Assembly: GCA_005879795.1 (NCBI GenBank)
Contig: VBKJ01000129.1
Span: 65,931-129,930, forward strand
From: Deltaproteobacteria bacterium
GTDB taxonomy: Bacteria; Desulfobacterota; Binatia; DP-6
Reading direction: 5' to 3'
Length of the DNA: 64,000 nucleotides
The translations under genes were made by a program, and so were the position numbers. How positions within the stretch are numbered: the first letter of the stretch is position 1; the number at the start of each line of letters is the position of its first letter. This document shows positions 35,463 to 43,446 of the stretch, piece after piece. The notes under the pieces were generated by a model that did not search any database, was not told the DNA's origin, and saw only the letters and a list, made by a program, of their open reading frames with translations.

Positions 35463-36362
35463 GTGGGCCCGTCCTTTCCCGCTCTCCGAGTCGACCACGT
35501 GTCGATCGCGGTCGGGGCCATCGCCCCGGCCCTCGCCTTCTTCCGGCGCGTGCTCCCCATCCGCATGCGTGTCGAGCCACGCTCCGGGTACGATGACCAG
35601 TTCGTGTGGACCGACTTCCTCGTCGGCGACTGGAAGCTCGAGCTGATCGAGAGCGCGCGCCCGGCGAGCTTCGTCGAGCGTTTCCTCGCCCGCCGCGGCG
35701 AGGGCATGCATCATCTCTCGATCGATGTCGAGGAGGGCCGGCTCGGCGCCTACACCGCGGCCCTCGAGCGCGCGGGCCTCCGTATCGTCGACCGCGGCGA
35801 CTACGGGAACGGCGACGAGACCGCCTTCATCTCGCCGCGCACCGCGCCGGGCATCCTGATCCAGTTCTGGCAGGTGCCGGGCTTCCACGGCGCGCCGCCC
35901 GCGGATCACCCGACCGACCCGGTCGCGGCGCGCGACGGGGTGCGCTTCCGTGTCGATCACGTGGCGCTCGCCGTGCGCTCGATCGACGCGACGCTCGGCT
36001 GGTTCCGGCGCCTCTTCCCGATCGAGGCGCCGCGGCCGAAGCAGCGCGGCTGGGACGGCGCGCACGCCTTCCAGAGGTTCTGGCTCGCGGGCTGCAAGAT
36101 GGAGCTGATCGAGAGCGCGCGCCCGGCGAGCTTCGTCGAGCGTTTCCTCGCCCGCCGCGGCGAGGGATTTCATCACCTCGCGATCGACGTCGACCGGCTG
36201 GACCCACTGGTGCGCCGCCTGGAGGCCGATGGCATCGAGCTGATCGGCAGGGCGGAGATACCGGGGGGCCGCCGGACCGCCGTCATCCATCCGCGCCACG
36301 CGCACGGCGTGCTGATCCAGTTCTGGGAGGAGCCCGAGTTCGGCGGGCCGCGACGACCCTGA
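35463..36362 (+). CDS. Two-domain VOC (glyoxalase/HPPD-like) protein
   Basis: A 299-residue protein made of two vicinal-oxygen-chelate repeats. Each begins 'V(D)HV(S/A)(I/L)AV..I...L.(F/W)FRR' (residues ~10 and ~165), each contains the same block 'ELIESARPASFVERFLARRGEG' followed by HHL, and each ends 'G(I/V)LIQFW'. The paired His/His/Glu pattern fits a metal site as in HPPD-like dioxygenases or methylmalonyl-CoA epimerase. A 65-nt stretch is identical in the two halves (35640-35704 and 36102-36166). The GTG start lies 5 nt after the phosphoesterase stop, and the stop overlaps the HAD gene. Confidence 0.82.
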   Translation: MGPSFPALRVDHVSIAVGAIAPALAFFRRVLPIRMRVEPRSGYDDQFVWTDFLVGDWKLELIESARPASFVERFLARRGEGMHHLSIDVEEGRLGAYTAALERAGLRIVDRGDYGNGDETAFISPRTAPGILIQFWQVPGFHGAPPADHPTDPVAARDGVRFRVDHVALAVRSIDATLGWFRRLFPIEAPRPKQRGWDGAHAFQRFWLAGCKMELIESARPASFVERFLARRGEGFHHLAIDVDRLDPLVRRLEADGIELIGRAEIPGGRRTAVIHPRHAHGVLIQFWEEPEFGGPRRP

Positions 36363-37075
36363 TGCGTCTCGAGGCGGTCACGCTCGACGCGGTCGGCACG
36401 CTCTTCGCGGTGGCCGAGCCGGTCGGGCGGACCTACGCCCGCTTCGCGGCCCGGCACGGAATCACGCTCGCGCCCGCTCGGGCCGAGAGGGACTTCGGCG
36501 AGGCGCTCGTCGCCGCCCCCTCGCTCGCCTTCCCCGGTGTCGGCCGCGCCCGTCTCGCCGAGCGCGAGCGCGCGTGGTGGCACGCGGTCGTGCGCCGGGC
36601 ATTCGGGCCCGCCGCGGAACGGCCGTCTTTCGAGACGTGCTTCGCGGAGCTGTTCGCCCACTACGGCCGCCGAGAGGCGTGGCGGGTCTTCCCCGAGGTG
36701 GCGGAGGCGCTCCGCCTGCTCCGCGCGCAGGGCCTCAAGCTTGCCGTCGTCTCCAACTTCGATGGACGCCTCCCGCCCCTCCTCGCCGCCCTCGGCCTGC
36801 GCCCGCTCCTCGACCTCGTGCTCCACTCGACCGCCGCGGCTGCGGCCAAGCCGGACCCGGCGATCTTTCGGAGCGCGTCGAGCGCGCTCGGCGTCGCGCC
36901 AGCCGCGACCGTCCACGCCGGCGACGGCCTCGTGGCCGACGTCGAGGGCGCCCGCCGCGCCGGGCTTCGCGCCATCCTCGTCGACCGCCGCGACCAGCGT
37001 CCGCGCCTCCCCGCCGGCGTGAGCAGGATCACGACGCTGAGCGAGCTGCCCGCGCTCGTCTTCGGGCTCGACTGA
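36362..37075 (+). CDS. HAD-superfamily hydrolase, HDHD3-like
   Basis: A 237-residue HAD protein. The nucleophile motif reads 'VTLDAVGTLF': the first aspartate is kept but the second, the usual general acid/base, is valine, as in HDHD3-type sequences. Motif II is 'VVSNFDGR', motif III lysine lies in 'AAKPDPAIF', and motif IV is 'HAGDGLVADVEGARRAG'. Phosphatase activity may be weak or altered. The ATG shares a base with the VOC stop, so phosphoesterase, VOC and HAD genes form one unit. Confidence 0.83.
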   Translation: MRLEAVTLDAVGTLFAVAEPVGRTYARFAARHGITLAPARAERDFGEALVAAPSLAFPGVGRARLAERERAWWHAVVRRAFGPAAERPSFETCFAELFAHYGRREAWRVFPEVAEALRLLRAQGLKLAVVSNFDGRLPPLLAALGLRPLLDLVLHSTAAAAAKPDPAIFRSASSALGVAPAATVHAGDGLVADVEGARRAGLRAILVDRRDQRPRLPAGVSRITTLSELPALVFGLD

Positions 37076-37194
37076 CGACGCCGTCGGCCGCGCCGCTGGG
37101 CGAAGGCCCGGATGCCGGTATGGCCATGGCACGCTGCGTCATATAGGACTCCGACCCGTGCAGAACGGGAAGGCTGAAGGAGGTGCTTTGACCG

Positions 37195-38226
37195 ATGTAT
37201 TTCCTGAGCCAGTTCAAAGATATGGCCGTCGACAGGCTCGCGTGGTCGGCAGCCCGCAGCGCAGTGGACGCCGTTCGCTACCAGCCCGCGCACGTGAAGC
37301 TCCTCATGGCCTGCAGCGCAACCCAGGCCGACGGTTCGCAGCGCTGGGTGGACGGCGTCGCCGCGCTTCTGGCGCGGCCGTCTGTGGCGCGGTGGCTCGA
37401 CCTCCCGCACCGGGGCGTCCGGTCGGTTGCGGCCGTTGCGGCGCGCTGCTTCGGGCCCACCGCCTCGGCGCTCGTCCGCTTCTCTTCGGGCGTTGCCGCC
37501 GCGGCCGCCGATCGACTGAGCGCCCTCATCCTGGAGAGCGCGCTGCGCGCTCGCGCGCATCCCGGGCTGCTCGTGCCACACGCGCACGACGCGGGCGTGC
37601 TCGCGGTCGACATGCGCGGCTTCTCGCAGCTCACCCTGGCCCTGGGCGACACCGACGACCTTGCCGGTCTTCTCGAGGAGTACCTGACCGCGCTGACCGC
37701 CGTGGTGGAGCGCCATCGCGGTCTGGTCTTCCAGTACACGGGTGACGGCTTGCTCGCCCTCTTCATCGCCGAACTGGCCGGTGGGCCACCCGGGAGAATG
37801 CTCGATCGCCTGGTGAACGAGATGTGCCCGGTGCTCCACCGGGAGTTCGACGCGCTCCGAGAGCGCTGGCGGGCCGACTGGCAGGCGGCAGGACGGCCGC
37901 AGGTCGCCGTCGGCCTCGGGGCCGGCTTGAGTTTCGGCCGGGTCACGATGGGCTACATCGGCCCCTACGGCAAGAAGCAGTTCGGCGCGCTCGGTGAGCC
38001 CGTGAATCTCGCCGCCATTCTCTGCGCCGAGGCGGAGGCCGGGACGGTGCTGGTCGATCGGGGCTCGTTCGAGCGCGCCGGCTTCGAGCCGCTACGCGCA
38101 AAGACGGTGCGCCTCCGGTCGCGCAAGCTCCGGCAGCGACTCGAGGCCGCTTGCCTCCACTACGGGGCCCAGCGACCGGTCTGGTTGCCGACCGCGCAGC
38201 TGCCCTCGCCGGCCGAGAGCCCGTAG
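37195..38226 (+). CDS. Class III adenylate/guanylate cyclase domain protein
   Basis: A 343-residue protein with a C-terminal cyclase homology domain. 'GVLAVDMRGFSQLTLALG' carries the first metal aspartate, 'FQYTGDGLLALF' the second, and 'YIGPYGKKQFGALGEPVNLAA' the later substrate-binding region. The ~130-residue N-terminal part is helical without a recognised sensor domain or clear membrane helix. It should make a cyclic nucleotide; the base specificity is not clear. A GAAGGAGGTG precedes the ATG. It stands alone between the HAD gene and a small unknown gene. Confidence 0.82.
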   Translation: MYFLSQFKDMAVDRLAWSAARSAVDAVRYQPAHVKLLMACSATQADGSQRWVDGVAALLARPSVARWLDLPHRGVRSVAAVAARCFGPTASALVRFSSGVAAAAADRLSALILESALRARAHPGLLVPHAHDAGVLAVDMRGFSQLTLALGDTDDLAGLLEEYLTALTAVVERHRGLVFQYTGDGLLALFIAELAGGPPGRMLDRLVNEMCPVLHREFDALRERWRADWQAAGRPQVAVGLGAGLSFGRVTMGYIGPYGKKQFGALGEPVNLAAILCAEAEAGTVLVDRGSFERAGFEPLRAKTVRLRSRKLRQRLEAACLHYGAQRPVWLPTAQLPSPAESP

Positions 38227-38452
38227 CAGCCCGGGCGGGCGCAGGGCGTTCTCGCGCACCGGCGCACTCCCCGCACGCTTGCAAGGGCTTGAACCCTGAA
38301 TGTCGATTTTACAACGTCTCGACTGCTCGAAAACGAGGCACCGTGCGTATCATTCCGCCCGCAGCGGGGGGAGGAGCGCCGGCGTTCGCCGCACCTCGGC
38401 CTCGCACCGCCCGGCACGAGGCTTGCTTCCTAAGCGAGTGAGGGTTGAGAAA

Positions 38453-38680
38453 ATGCTCGACCGAAGCCTTGGCGGATTTCGCTGCCTCACCGCGCGCCCG
38501 ATCGCGCATCACGGGGGCTACCTGCCGGGGAAGCTGGCCGGCACCATACGTTACACGACCGAGAACCTCGGCCGGACGCTCGTGCACGTCGACTTCGACT
38601 CGGGGGAGTCGTTGATGGTGCTGCCCGACGACGTCGTTCTCGACCCCGGGCCCGAGCCCAGCGCCCGCAAGGACACCTAG
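38453..38680 (+). CDS. Small conserved-looking protein with SH3-like C-terminus
   Basis: A 75-residue protein: 'GFRCLTARPIAHHGGYLPGKLAGTIRYTTENLGRTLVHVDFDSG' (read in parts) followed by 'ESLMVLPDDVVLDP'. The alternating beta pattern with 'G(T)IRY..ENLGR.LV.V.F.SG....LP.D' looks like a small barrel domain seen in many environmental genomes, with no known function. The upstream ~150 nt are AT-richer than usual. It converges on the carboxypeptidase gene with 3 nt between stops. Confidence 0.6.
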   Translation: MLDRSLGGFRCLTARPIAHHGGYLPGKLAGTIRYTTENLGRTLVHVDFDSGESLMVLPDDVVLDPGPEPSARKDT

Positions 38681-38683
38681 CTG

Positions 38684-39817
38684 TCAGCGCGCCGTCGCGC
38701 TCGTCAGCCCGCGGTTCCAGAGCCAGGACAGCCAGCCGGTCGCCGGCACCTCGTGGTCCGCCACCACCGCCACGCGCCCGAGTTCCTCCTCGCCGCGGCG
38801 GACGACAACGTCGCCCAGCGGCTGGCGCACCTTGACCGGCGCCTGGAGCTGGCGCGGGACGTGCGCCTCGACGACCACGTCCTTGTCCGCGCCGCGTTTC
38901 AGGAGCACGCGGAGATCGCTCAGAGCCACCGCCTTGACGCTCGGCTCGCTCCCGCCCGCGACCGGCACCTGCCCCACCGGCGCCCCCCGGCGCGCCGCTG
39001 CCACGACCCGGTAGGCGGCGAAGTTCTCGTTCAGCAGGCGCGCCGCCTCGGTGAAGCTCTCCTGCTTGGTAGGGAGCCCGAGCACGACCGCGATCAGGTC
39101 GAGGTCGTTGCGGATGGCGGTCGCCGTGACGGAGAAGCCGGCCTCGCGGTAGTAGCCGGTCTTCAGGCCGGTCGCGCCGGCATAGGTCCGGATGAGGTGG
39201 TTCGTATTCGCCATCACGAGCGTGTCGTTGCGGAAGCCGGCGCTCGCCGTCCCGGCCCAGCGCATCACCTCGGAGAAGCGCATGAGCTCGCGGGCGAGAA
39301 CGGCCAGGTCGTGCGCGCTGGTCAGGTCTGCCGTCTGCCCCTTGCCGGGCGGGAGGCCGTGCGGGCTCTGATAGGTGGTGTCCGCGAGCCCGAGCGCCGC
39401 GGCACGCGGGTTCATGAGCTGGACGAACGCCGCGCTCGAGCCCGCGATGTGCTCAGCCACCGCCACCGCCGCATCGTTGGCGGACTCGATCATCACCGCC
39501 TTCAGCAGCTCGCCGAGCGGGAACGTCTCGCCCTCGGCGAGATAGACCTGCGAGCCGCCGATGCGGCTCGCCCACGCCGAGGTGCGCACCGGCGTGTCGA
39601 GCGACAGCGCGCCGTCGCGCACCCGCTCCATGGCGACGAGGACCGTCATCATCTTCGCCATCGAGGCGGGCGGCCAGCGCTTGTGCGCCTCGTGCTCTGC
39701 GAGGATCGTGCCGCTCTCAGCATCCATGACGACGTAGGCCACGGGCGCCGCCGTCTCGCGCGCGAGCACCACGCGCGCCGCCGCGATCAGCACCGCCAGA
39801 GCCGCCACCTTCCGCAT
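38684..39817 (-). CDS. D-alanyl-D-alanine carboxypeptidase (DacF/PBP5 family)
   Basis: A 377-residue secreted S11 peptidase. A signal peptide occupies residues 1-20. The active-site motifs are SxxK in 'PPASMAKMMTVL', SxN in 'MIESANDAAVAV' and KTG in 'GATGLKTGYYREAG'. The C-terminal beta-domain is present ('VEAHVPRQLQAPVKVRQPLG'), with a terminal hydrophobic/aromatic helix 'TGWLSWLWNRGLTSA' that probably anchors it to the inner membrane. It trims pentapeptides in peptidoglycan. The ATG is preceded by GGAGGGGAAG. Confidence 0.92.
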   Translation of the reverse strand: MRKVAALAVLIAAARVVLARETAAPVAYVVMDAESGTILAEHEAHKRWPPASMAKMMTVLVAMERVRDGALSLDTPVRTSAWASRIGGSQVYLAEGETFPLGELLKAVMIESANDAAVAVAEHIAGSSAAFVQLMNPRAAALGLADTTYQSPHGLPPGKGQTADLTSAHDLAVLARELMRFSEVMRWAGTASAGFRNDTLVMANTNHLIRTYAGATGLKTGYYREAGFSVTATAIRNDLDLIAVVLGLPTKQESFTEAARLLNENFAAYRVVAAARRGAPVGQVPVAGGSEPSVKAVALSDLRVLLKRGADKDVVVEAHVPRQLQAPVKVRQPLGDVVVRRGEEELGRVAVVADHEVPATGWLSWLWNRGLTSATAR

Positions 39818-39863
39818 CACTTCCCCTCCGCGACCGCCGGCGCCCACCACCCGGGCGCGGGGC

Positions 39864-40310
39864 TCAGGAGCCGAGAGCCGAGAGCGCGTCCGTCCGCCGA
39901 ACGAGCTGGTCGGGCTCGGCTCGAATCACGTGCCCGTCGCCGTCGAGCTCGCCGTCCAGCAGGAGCCCGCCCACGTCGCCTGCCCGGCGCAGGAACGAGA
40001 CGAACCCCTGGCGCGTGAGCCGCTGGGCCACGTAGCCCCGCCCGTTCACCAGCTCGCACCACACGGGCCCCACGGCGGCGTCGTTCGTCCACACGAAGAT
40101 CGTCCAGCCCCAGTCCCACCGGCCGCCCAGGTACTCGGCCGCGCTGTACCGCGCAGGCGGCCGCCAGAACACGAGGAAGCCGGAAGAGCGTCCGAGGGCC
40201 TGCAGCGCCGGCAGCGGAAGCGGGGACGGCACGGGGGCGCGCACGCGCGCCGCGGCGCGCATGCGGCGCCGGGCCGCGAAGTCGACCGGGATGACCTTGG
40301 CGCGCTGCAT
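39864..40310 (-). CDS. Hypothetical protein
   Basis: A 148-residue protein of unknown family. It starts 'MQRAKVIPVDFAARRRMRAAARVR' (basic), followed by an aromatic-rich middle 'SSGFLVFWRPPARYSAAEYLGGRWDWGWTIFVW' and an acidic end. The ATG at 40310 is supported by the promoter at 40329-40358: the in-frame TTG at 40358 is part of the -35 box. No signal peptide or membrane helix is clear. Confidence 0.55.
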   Translation of the reverse strand: MQRAKVIPVDFAARRRMRAAARVRAPVPSPLPLPALQALGRSSGFLVFWRPPARYSAAEYLGGRWDWGWTIFVWTNDAAVGPVWCELVNGRGYVAQRLTRQGFVSFLRRAGDVGGLLLDGELDGDGHVIRAEPDQLVRRTDALSALGS

Positions 40311-40328
40311 ATCCTGCAAAGCGCGCGG

Positions 40329-40358
40329 ACCGTACCAGAGCGGCCCGAGCGAGGTCAA
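40329..40358 (-). promoter_or_regulatory. Promoter of the hypothetical gene at 39864-40310
   Basis: Minus strand: TTGACC (40358-40353), 18-nt spacer, TACGGT (40334-40329). The leader would be short, with a GCAGGA just before the ATG. A T-run (TTTTTT) lies directly upstream and may end transcription of the gene at 40389-40754. Confidence 0.5.
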
Positions 40359-40388
40359 CGCAAAAAAGACGGCACCACGGGGGTCGAA

Positions 40389-40754
40389 CTAGTTCCCGCC
40401 GTAGCGCGCGTCCGCCTGCAGTGCGAAGTGCTCCAGCAGGCGCTGCTCGGCCTGCCGGAAGGCGATCGCGCGCAGCATCTCCTGGGTCTGCTGGGCCAGC
40501 GGGACCGAGGCGATCACGCCGGCCAGCTCGGCGGGAGAGAGCTGAGCGATCGCCACCTCCATCGCATCGAGGACCCCGTCGGGCAGCTCCCCGATCTCCA
40601 CCTTCTGGGCGAGGGCGAGCGCGTGCTCGAAGCGGCTCGCGAACTGCTCCTTGGCTTCGGCTCGCTCCTCGGGAGTGCACACGACGTTCAGCTTCTTCGC
40701 GGCGGCGTCGAAGAGGCGATCGAAGGCTCGCAAAAGGGCTTCGCGTCCGGTCAT
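40389..40754 (-). CDS. Hypothetical helical protein
   Basis: A 121-residue, mostly alpha-helical soluble protein: 'REALLRAFDRLFDAAAKKLNVVCTPEERAEAKEQF', then repeated amphipathic helices with 'LPDGVLDAMEVAIAQLSPAELAGVIASVP'. No motif I recognise. The ATG at 40754 is preferred over a TTG three codons upstream. It is divergent from the small exported protein gene at 40840. Confidence 0.6.
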   Translation of the reverse strand: MTGREALLRAFDRLFDAAAKKLNVVCTPEERAEAKEQFASRFEHALALAQKVEIGELPDGVLDAMEVAIAQLSPAELAGVIASVPLAQQTQEMLRAIAFRQAEQRLLEHFALQADARYGGN

Positions 40755-40804
40755 TGGCGCCAAAGTCTAGCCACGCGGCGCCCGTCTGTCACCCCCTGCG
40801 CCGG

Positions 40805-40833
40805 TTGACTCCTCCGCGCGCACCGCCTAGCGT
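40805..40833 (+). promoter_or_regulatory. Leaderless-type promoter of the gene at 40840
   Basis: TTGACT (40805-40810), 17-nt spacer, TAGCGT (40828-40833), then 6 nt to the ATG at 40840. No room for a Shine-Dalgarno on the message. Confidence 0.5.
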
Positions 40834-40839
40834 CGATCG

Positions 40840-41082
40840 ATGCGCTTCGGCGCTTTAGGCTCGGCCAGCGCCGCCGCTGCGCTGCTGGTGGCGCTCGCCG
40901 GGCGGGCGCACGGCGATGACCCGGCCGCGCGGGCCGAGGCTGCCGCGGGACGGGCCGAGGCTGCCGCGGCGCGCGCGGAGTCGGCCGCCACCCGCACCGA
41001 GGAAGCGATCGAACGTCTCGAGCGCATCCTCGACCGAGCCGCGCCCCGCGAGGACCGCCGCCGCCGTTCCCGCCCGCGGTAG
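40840..41082 (+). CDS. Small exported Ala-zipper protein
   Basis: An 80-residue protein with a signal peptide (RFGALGSASAAAALLVALAGRAHG) and a mature region of heptad-like 'ARAEAAAGRAEAAAARAESAATRTEEAIERLERIL', ending in a strongly basic tail (REDRRRRSRPR). The composition and repeat echo the lipoprotein at 16987-17226, but the lipobox cysteine is absent. It would be a periplasmic coiled coil. It ends 37 nt before the ThDP enzyme gene. Confidence 0.6.
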   Translation: MRFGALGSASAAAALLVALAGRAHGDDPAARAEAAAGRAEAAAARAESAATRTEEAIERLERILDRAAPREDRRRRSRPR

Positions 41083-41119
41083 CTTGCGAGCGGCGCACCC
41101 GGCTTGGTACAGCCGGTGT

Positions 41120-42859
41120 ATGGACGGCACACGCAAGATGGGGGAGTCGCTGGCGAAGCCGGCCGCCGCCGGCGCGGCGCACGTCGACGGCGGCGCGCTC
41201 GTCGGCCAGGTGCTCGCGGAGCAGCGGGTCCGCCACCTGTTCACCATCAACGGCGGTCACATCTGGCCGATCCTCTCGCACCTCCGCGAACACGGCATCC
41301 AGATGGTCCACATGCGCCACGAGCAGTCGTGCGCCTACGCGGCCGACGCCTACGCCCGCACGAGCGGCCGCCCCGGCGTGCTCTCGGTCACGGCGGGCTG
41401 CGGGCTCACCAACGCCGTGACGGGACTTTGCGTCGCCGGCCTGACCGGCAGCCCCGTCGTCTGCCTCGCCGGGCAGCACCCCACCACCGAGGACCAGCTC
41501 GGCTCGTTCCAGGAAGCGTACGGCGTGGACATCTGCCGCACGTTCTCCAAGTTCACCAAGCGCGTCCTTGCCTGGTCGACGATCGCCGCGGACGTCCGCC
41601 TCGCCTTCCGCGAGGCGATGAGCCCGCCGCCCGGTCCGACCCTGGTCGAGATCCCGACCAACATCCTCTACCACCACGACGAACCGGCGAAGCAGCGCCG
41701 CGGCGCGCGCGTCTACGCGCCCGCCGAGCTGCGCAGCGCTGGCAACCCCGTGGCGGTCGAGCGCGCGCTGGAGGCGCTCGCCCGCGCCGAGCGTCCGCTC
41801 ATCGTCGCCGGCGACGGCGTGTTCTGGTCGGACGCGGCGGCCGAGCTGGGCGAACTCGCGCGGCGGCTGCAGGTTCCCGTTTACACCCGTCGCGCGGGTC
41901 AGGGCGCGCTCCCCGAGGACGACCGGCTCGCCGTGCGCGGGGCATGGAAGAAGCCGTTCACCGGGCGGGCCGACCTGATCCTCGCCGTCGGCTTCAAGTT
42001 CTGGAGCGGCGAGCACTTCGGCCAGCCGCCGACGTGGAACGCCGAGGCAACCTACATCCAGGTCGACGCGGCGCCCGAGCGCGTCGGCTGGCACGTGCCC
42101 GCCGAGATCCCGATCGTCGGCGATCCGAAGCTCGTGCTCCGGCAGCTCTGCGACCTCGCCGCTGCGCGCCGGATCGCGCGCCAGGGCGGCGCCTGGCTGG
42201 CCGAGGTGGCGGGCATGCGCGCGCAGTTCGACCAGGCGCTCCGCGCGCAGGAGGCCGAGGTGCACGAGCGCACCCCGATCCATCCCGCGCGCGTGACGCG
42301 CGACCTGCTCGAGCTGATGGACCGTGACGCGACGCTCGTGATCGACAGCTTCACGCTCTCGGGCTGGCTCTCGCAGTGGTTCGGGGCGCGCTTCGCAGGG
42401 CAGATCGTGGACGCAGGGCCGCTCGCGCCCGTCGGTCACGGCATCGGCATGGGGATCGGCGTCCAGCTCGCGCGCCCGGGCAAGCAGGTGATCGTCGTCA
42501 TCGGCGACGGCGGCTTCGGCATCGGCGGCATGGAGCTCGAGACCGCGCTCAAGCACCGGCTCCCCATCGTGACCCTCCTCTGGAACAACAGCTCGTGGGG
42601 CCCCGGCTTCGAGGAGATGCCGATGCTGCGCGGCCGCGTCGATCCCTTCGACATGCTGCCCGAGCTCCGCTACGATCGCATGTTCGAGGCCATCGGCTGC
42701 CACGGCGAGCACGTGACGCGCCCGGAGGAGATCCGGCCGGCGCTCGAGCGCGCCTTCGCGGCGGGGAAGGCGTCGGTGATCAACGTGATCGGCGATCCTC
42801 GCGTCGGGCACGCGCGGCTCGGCGGGAACCTGCTCGGGTCGACCACGATCGAGAGCTAG
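41120..42859 (+). CDS. ThDP-dependent lyase/decarboxylase (2-hydroxyacyl-CoA lyase / oxalyl-CoA decarboxylase-like)
   Basis: A 579-residue enzyme of the acetohydroxyacid-synthase-like superfamily. The cofactor glutamate is Glu68 in 'VHMRHEQSCAYAADAYARTSG'. The ThDP/Mg motif 'VIGDGGFGIGGMELETALKHRLPIVTLLWNNSSWG' is near residue 455, and the central domain is present. The overall wording is nearest to 2-hydroxyacyl-CoA lyases and oxalyl-CoA decarboxylases; acetolactate synthase is less likely, as no regulatory subunit is near. The ATG at 41120 follows a weak TTGCGA-18-TACAGC promoter by 6 nt; an ATG at 41138 is the alternative. Confidence 0.82.
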   Translation: MDGTRKMGESLAKPAAAGAAHVDGGALVGQVLAEQRVRHLFTINGGHIWPILSHLREHGIQMVHMRHEQSCAYAADAYARTSGRPGVLSVTAGCGLTNAVTGLCVAGLTGSPVVCLAGQHPTTEDQLGSFQEAYGVDICRTFSKFTKRVLAWSTIAADVRLAFREAMSPPPGPTLVEIPTNILYHHDEPAKQRRGARVYAPAELRSAGNPVAVERALEALARAERPLIVAGDGVFWSDAAAELGELARRLQVPVYTRRAGQGALPEDDRLAVRGAWKKPFTGRADLILAVGFKFWSGEHFGQPPTWNAEATYIQVDAAPERVGWHVPAEIPIVGDPKLVLRQLCDLAAARRIARQGGAWLAEVAGMRAQFDQALRAQEAEVHERTPIHPARVTRDLLELMDRDATLVIDSFTLSGWLSQWFGARFAGQIVDAGPLAPVGHGIGMGIGVQLARPGKQVIVVIGDGGFGIGGMELETALKHRLPIVTLLWNNSSWGPGFEEMPMLRGRVDPFDMLPELRYDRMFEAIGCHGEHVTRPEEIRPALERAFAAGKASVINVIGDPRVGHARLGGNLLGSTTIES

Positions 42860-42902
42860 GCGCGCGGACGAGCTGCCGGGGCGCGGTGTGGCGGCGGGTC
42901 GC

Positions 42903-43439
42903 CTAGCGGATCTTCACGAACGGGTGCTGCGTGCGGAGCGCGCGTGTGACGACGGCGATTCCGGCTTCGTCGCCGATGGTTTCGATCACCAGCACGGCGT
43001 CCGGGTCCTTGAAGTCGACGCGCGGGGTGTGGCCGCGCGCCTCGAGGGCGCGCCAGACGTGGTCGCCGAGCGCCCGCTCGACGGTGGGCGTGTGGAGCCG
43101 GCCCTTCAAGCCGCGGCGCTCGAGGCGGACGAAGAAGGAGCCGCCCGCGAGACGCTGGATGAACGGGGCGGCGGCGGCGGCGAGGGTTTCGACGGCGGTC
43201 GGCCCCTCGAAGCGCACCGTCGCCTCGATGGGGACCATCCGGGCGAGCGCGGTGGGGAGGAGCGGATCGACCTCGAGCGCCGCGCGCACGCAGGCGAGGA
43301 ACTCGTCCACGCGCTCCACCTCGCCGACCACGACGTTGCGGTAGCCGCCGCGACGGAACTTTCCGAGGCGCCGGAGCGCGATCAGGAGGGCGTCCCGCCG
43401 GCCCTCGAGCGAGGTGGCGAGGACGTTCCAGGAGCCCAC
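42903..43439 (-). CDS. THUMP-domain protein
   Basis: A 178-residue protein. Residues ~70-178 show the THUMP RNA-binding pattern: 'FFVRLERRGLKGRLHTPTVERALGDHVWRALEARG' and 'VDFKDPDAVLVIETIGDEAGIAVV'. THUMP domains normally sit next to a tRNA-modifying catalytic domain; here none is fused, as in the archaeal/eukaryal Tan1 partner of tRNA acetyltransferases. It probably binds tRNA. The GTG start lies 7 nt after the crotonase stop, so it is co-transcribed with it. Confidence 0.75.
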   Translation of the reverse strand: MGSWNVLATSLEGRRDALLIALRRLGKFRRGGYRNVVVGEVERVDEFLACVRAALEVDPLLPTALARMVPIEATVRFEGPTAVETLAAAAAPFIQRLAGGSFFVRLERRGLKGRLHTPTVERALGDHVWRALEARGHTPRVDFKDPDAVLVIETIGDEAGIAVVTRALRTQHPFVKIR

Positions 43440-43446
43440 GGGGTCC

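Noticed and set aside
40375-40400. T-arm-like GGTCGAACTAGTTCCCGCC suggesting a tRNA
   Set aside because: The flanking sequence does not fold into a cloverleaf and the site is the coding end of the gene at 40389.
40751-42811. 686-codon antisense frame opposite the ThDP enzyme
   Set aside because: Same mirror-frame composition, no family motifs, and it covers a clear gene.
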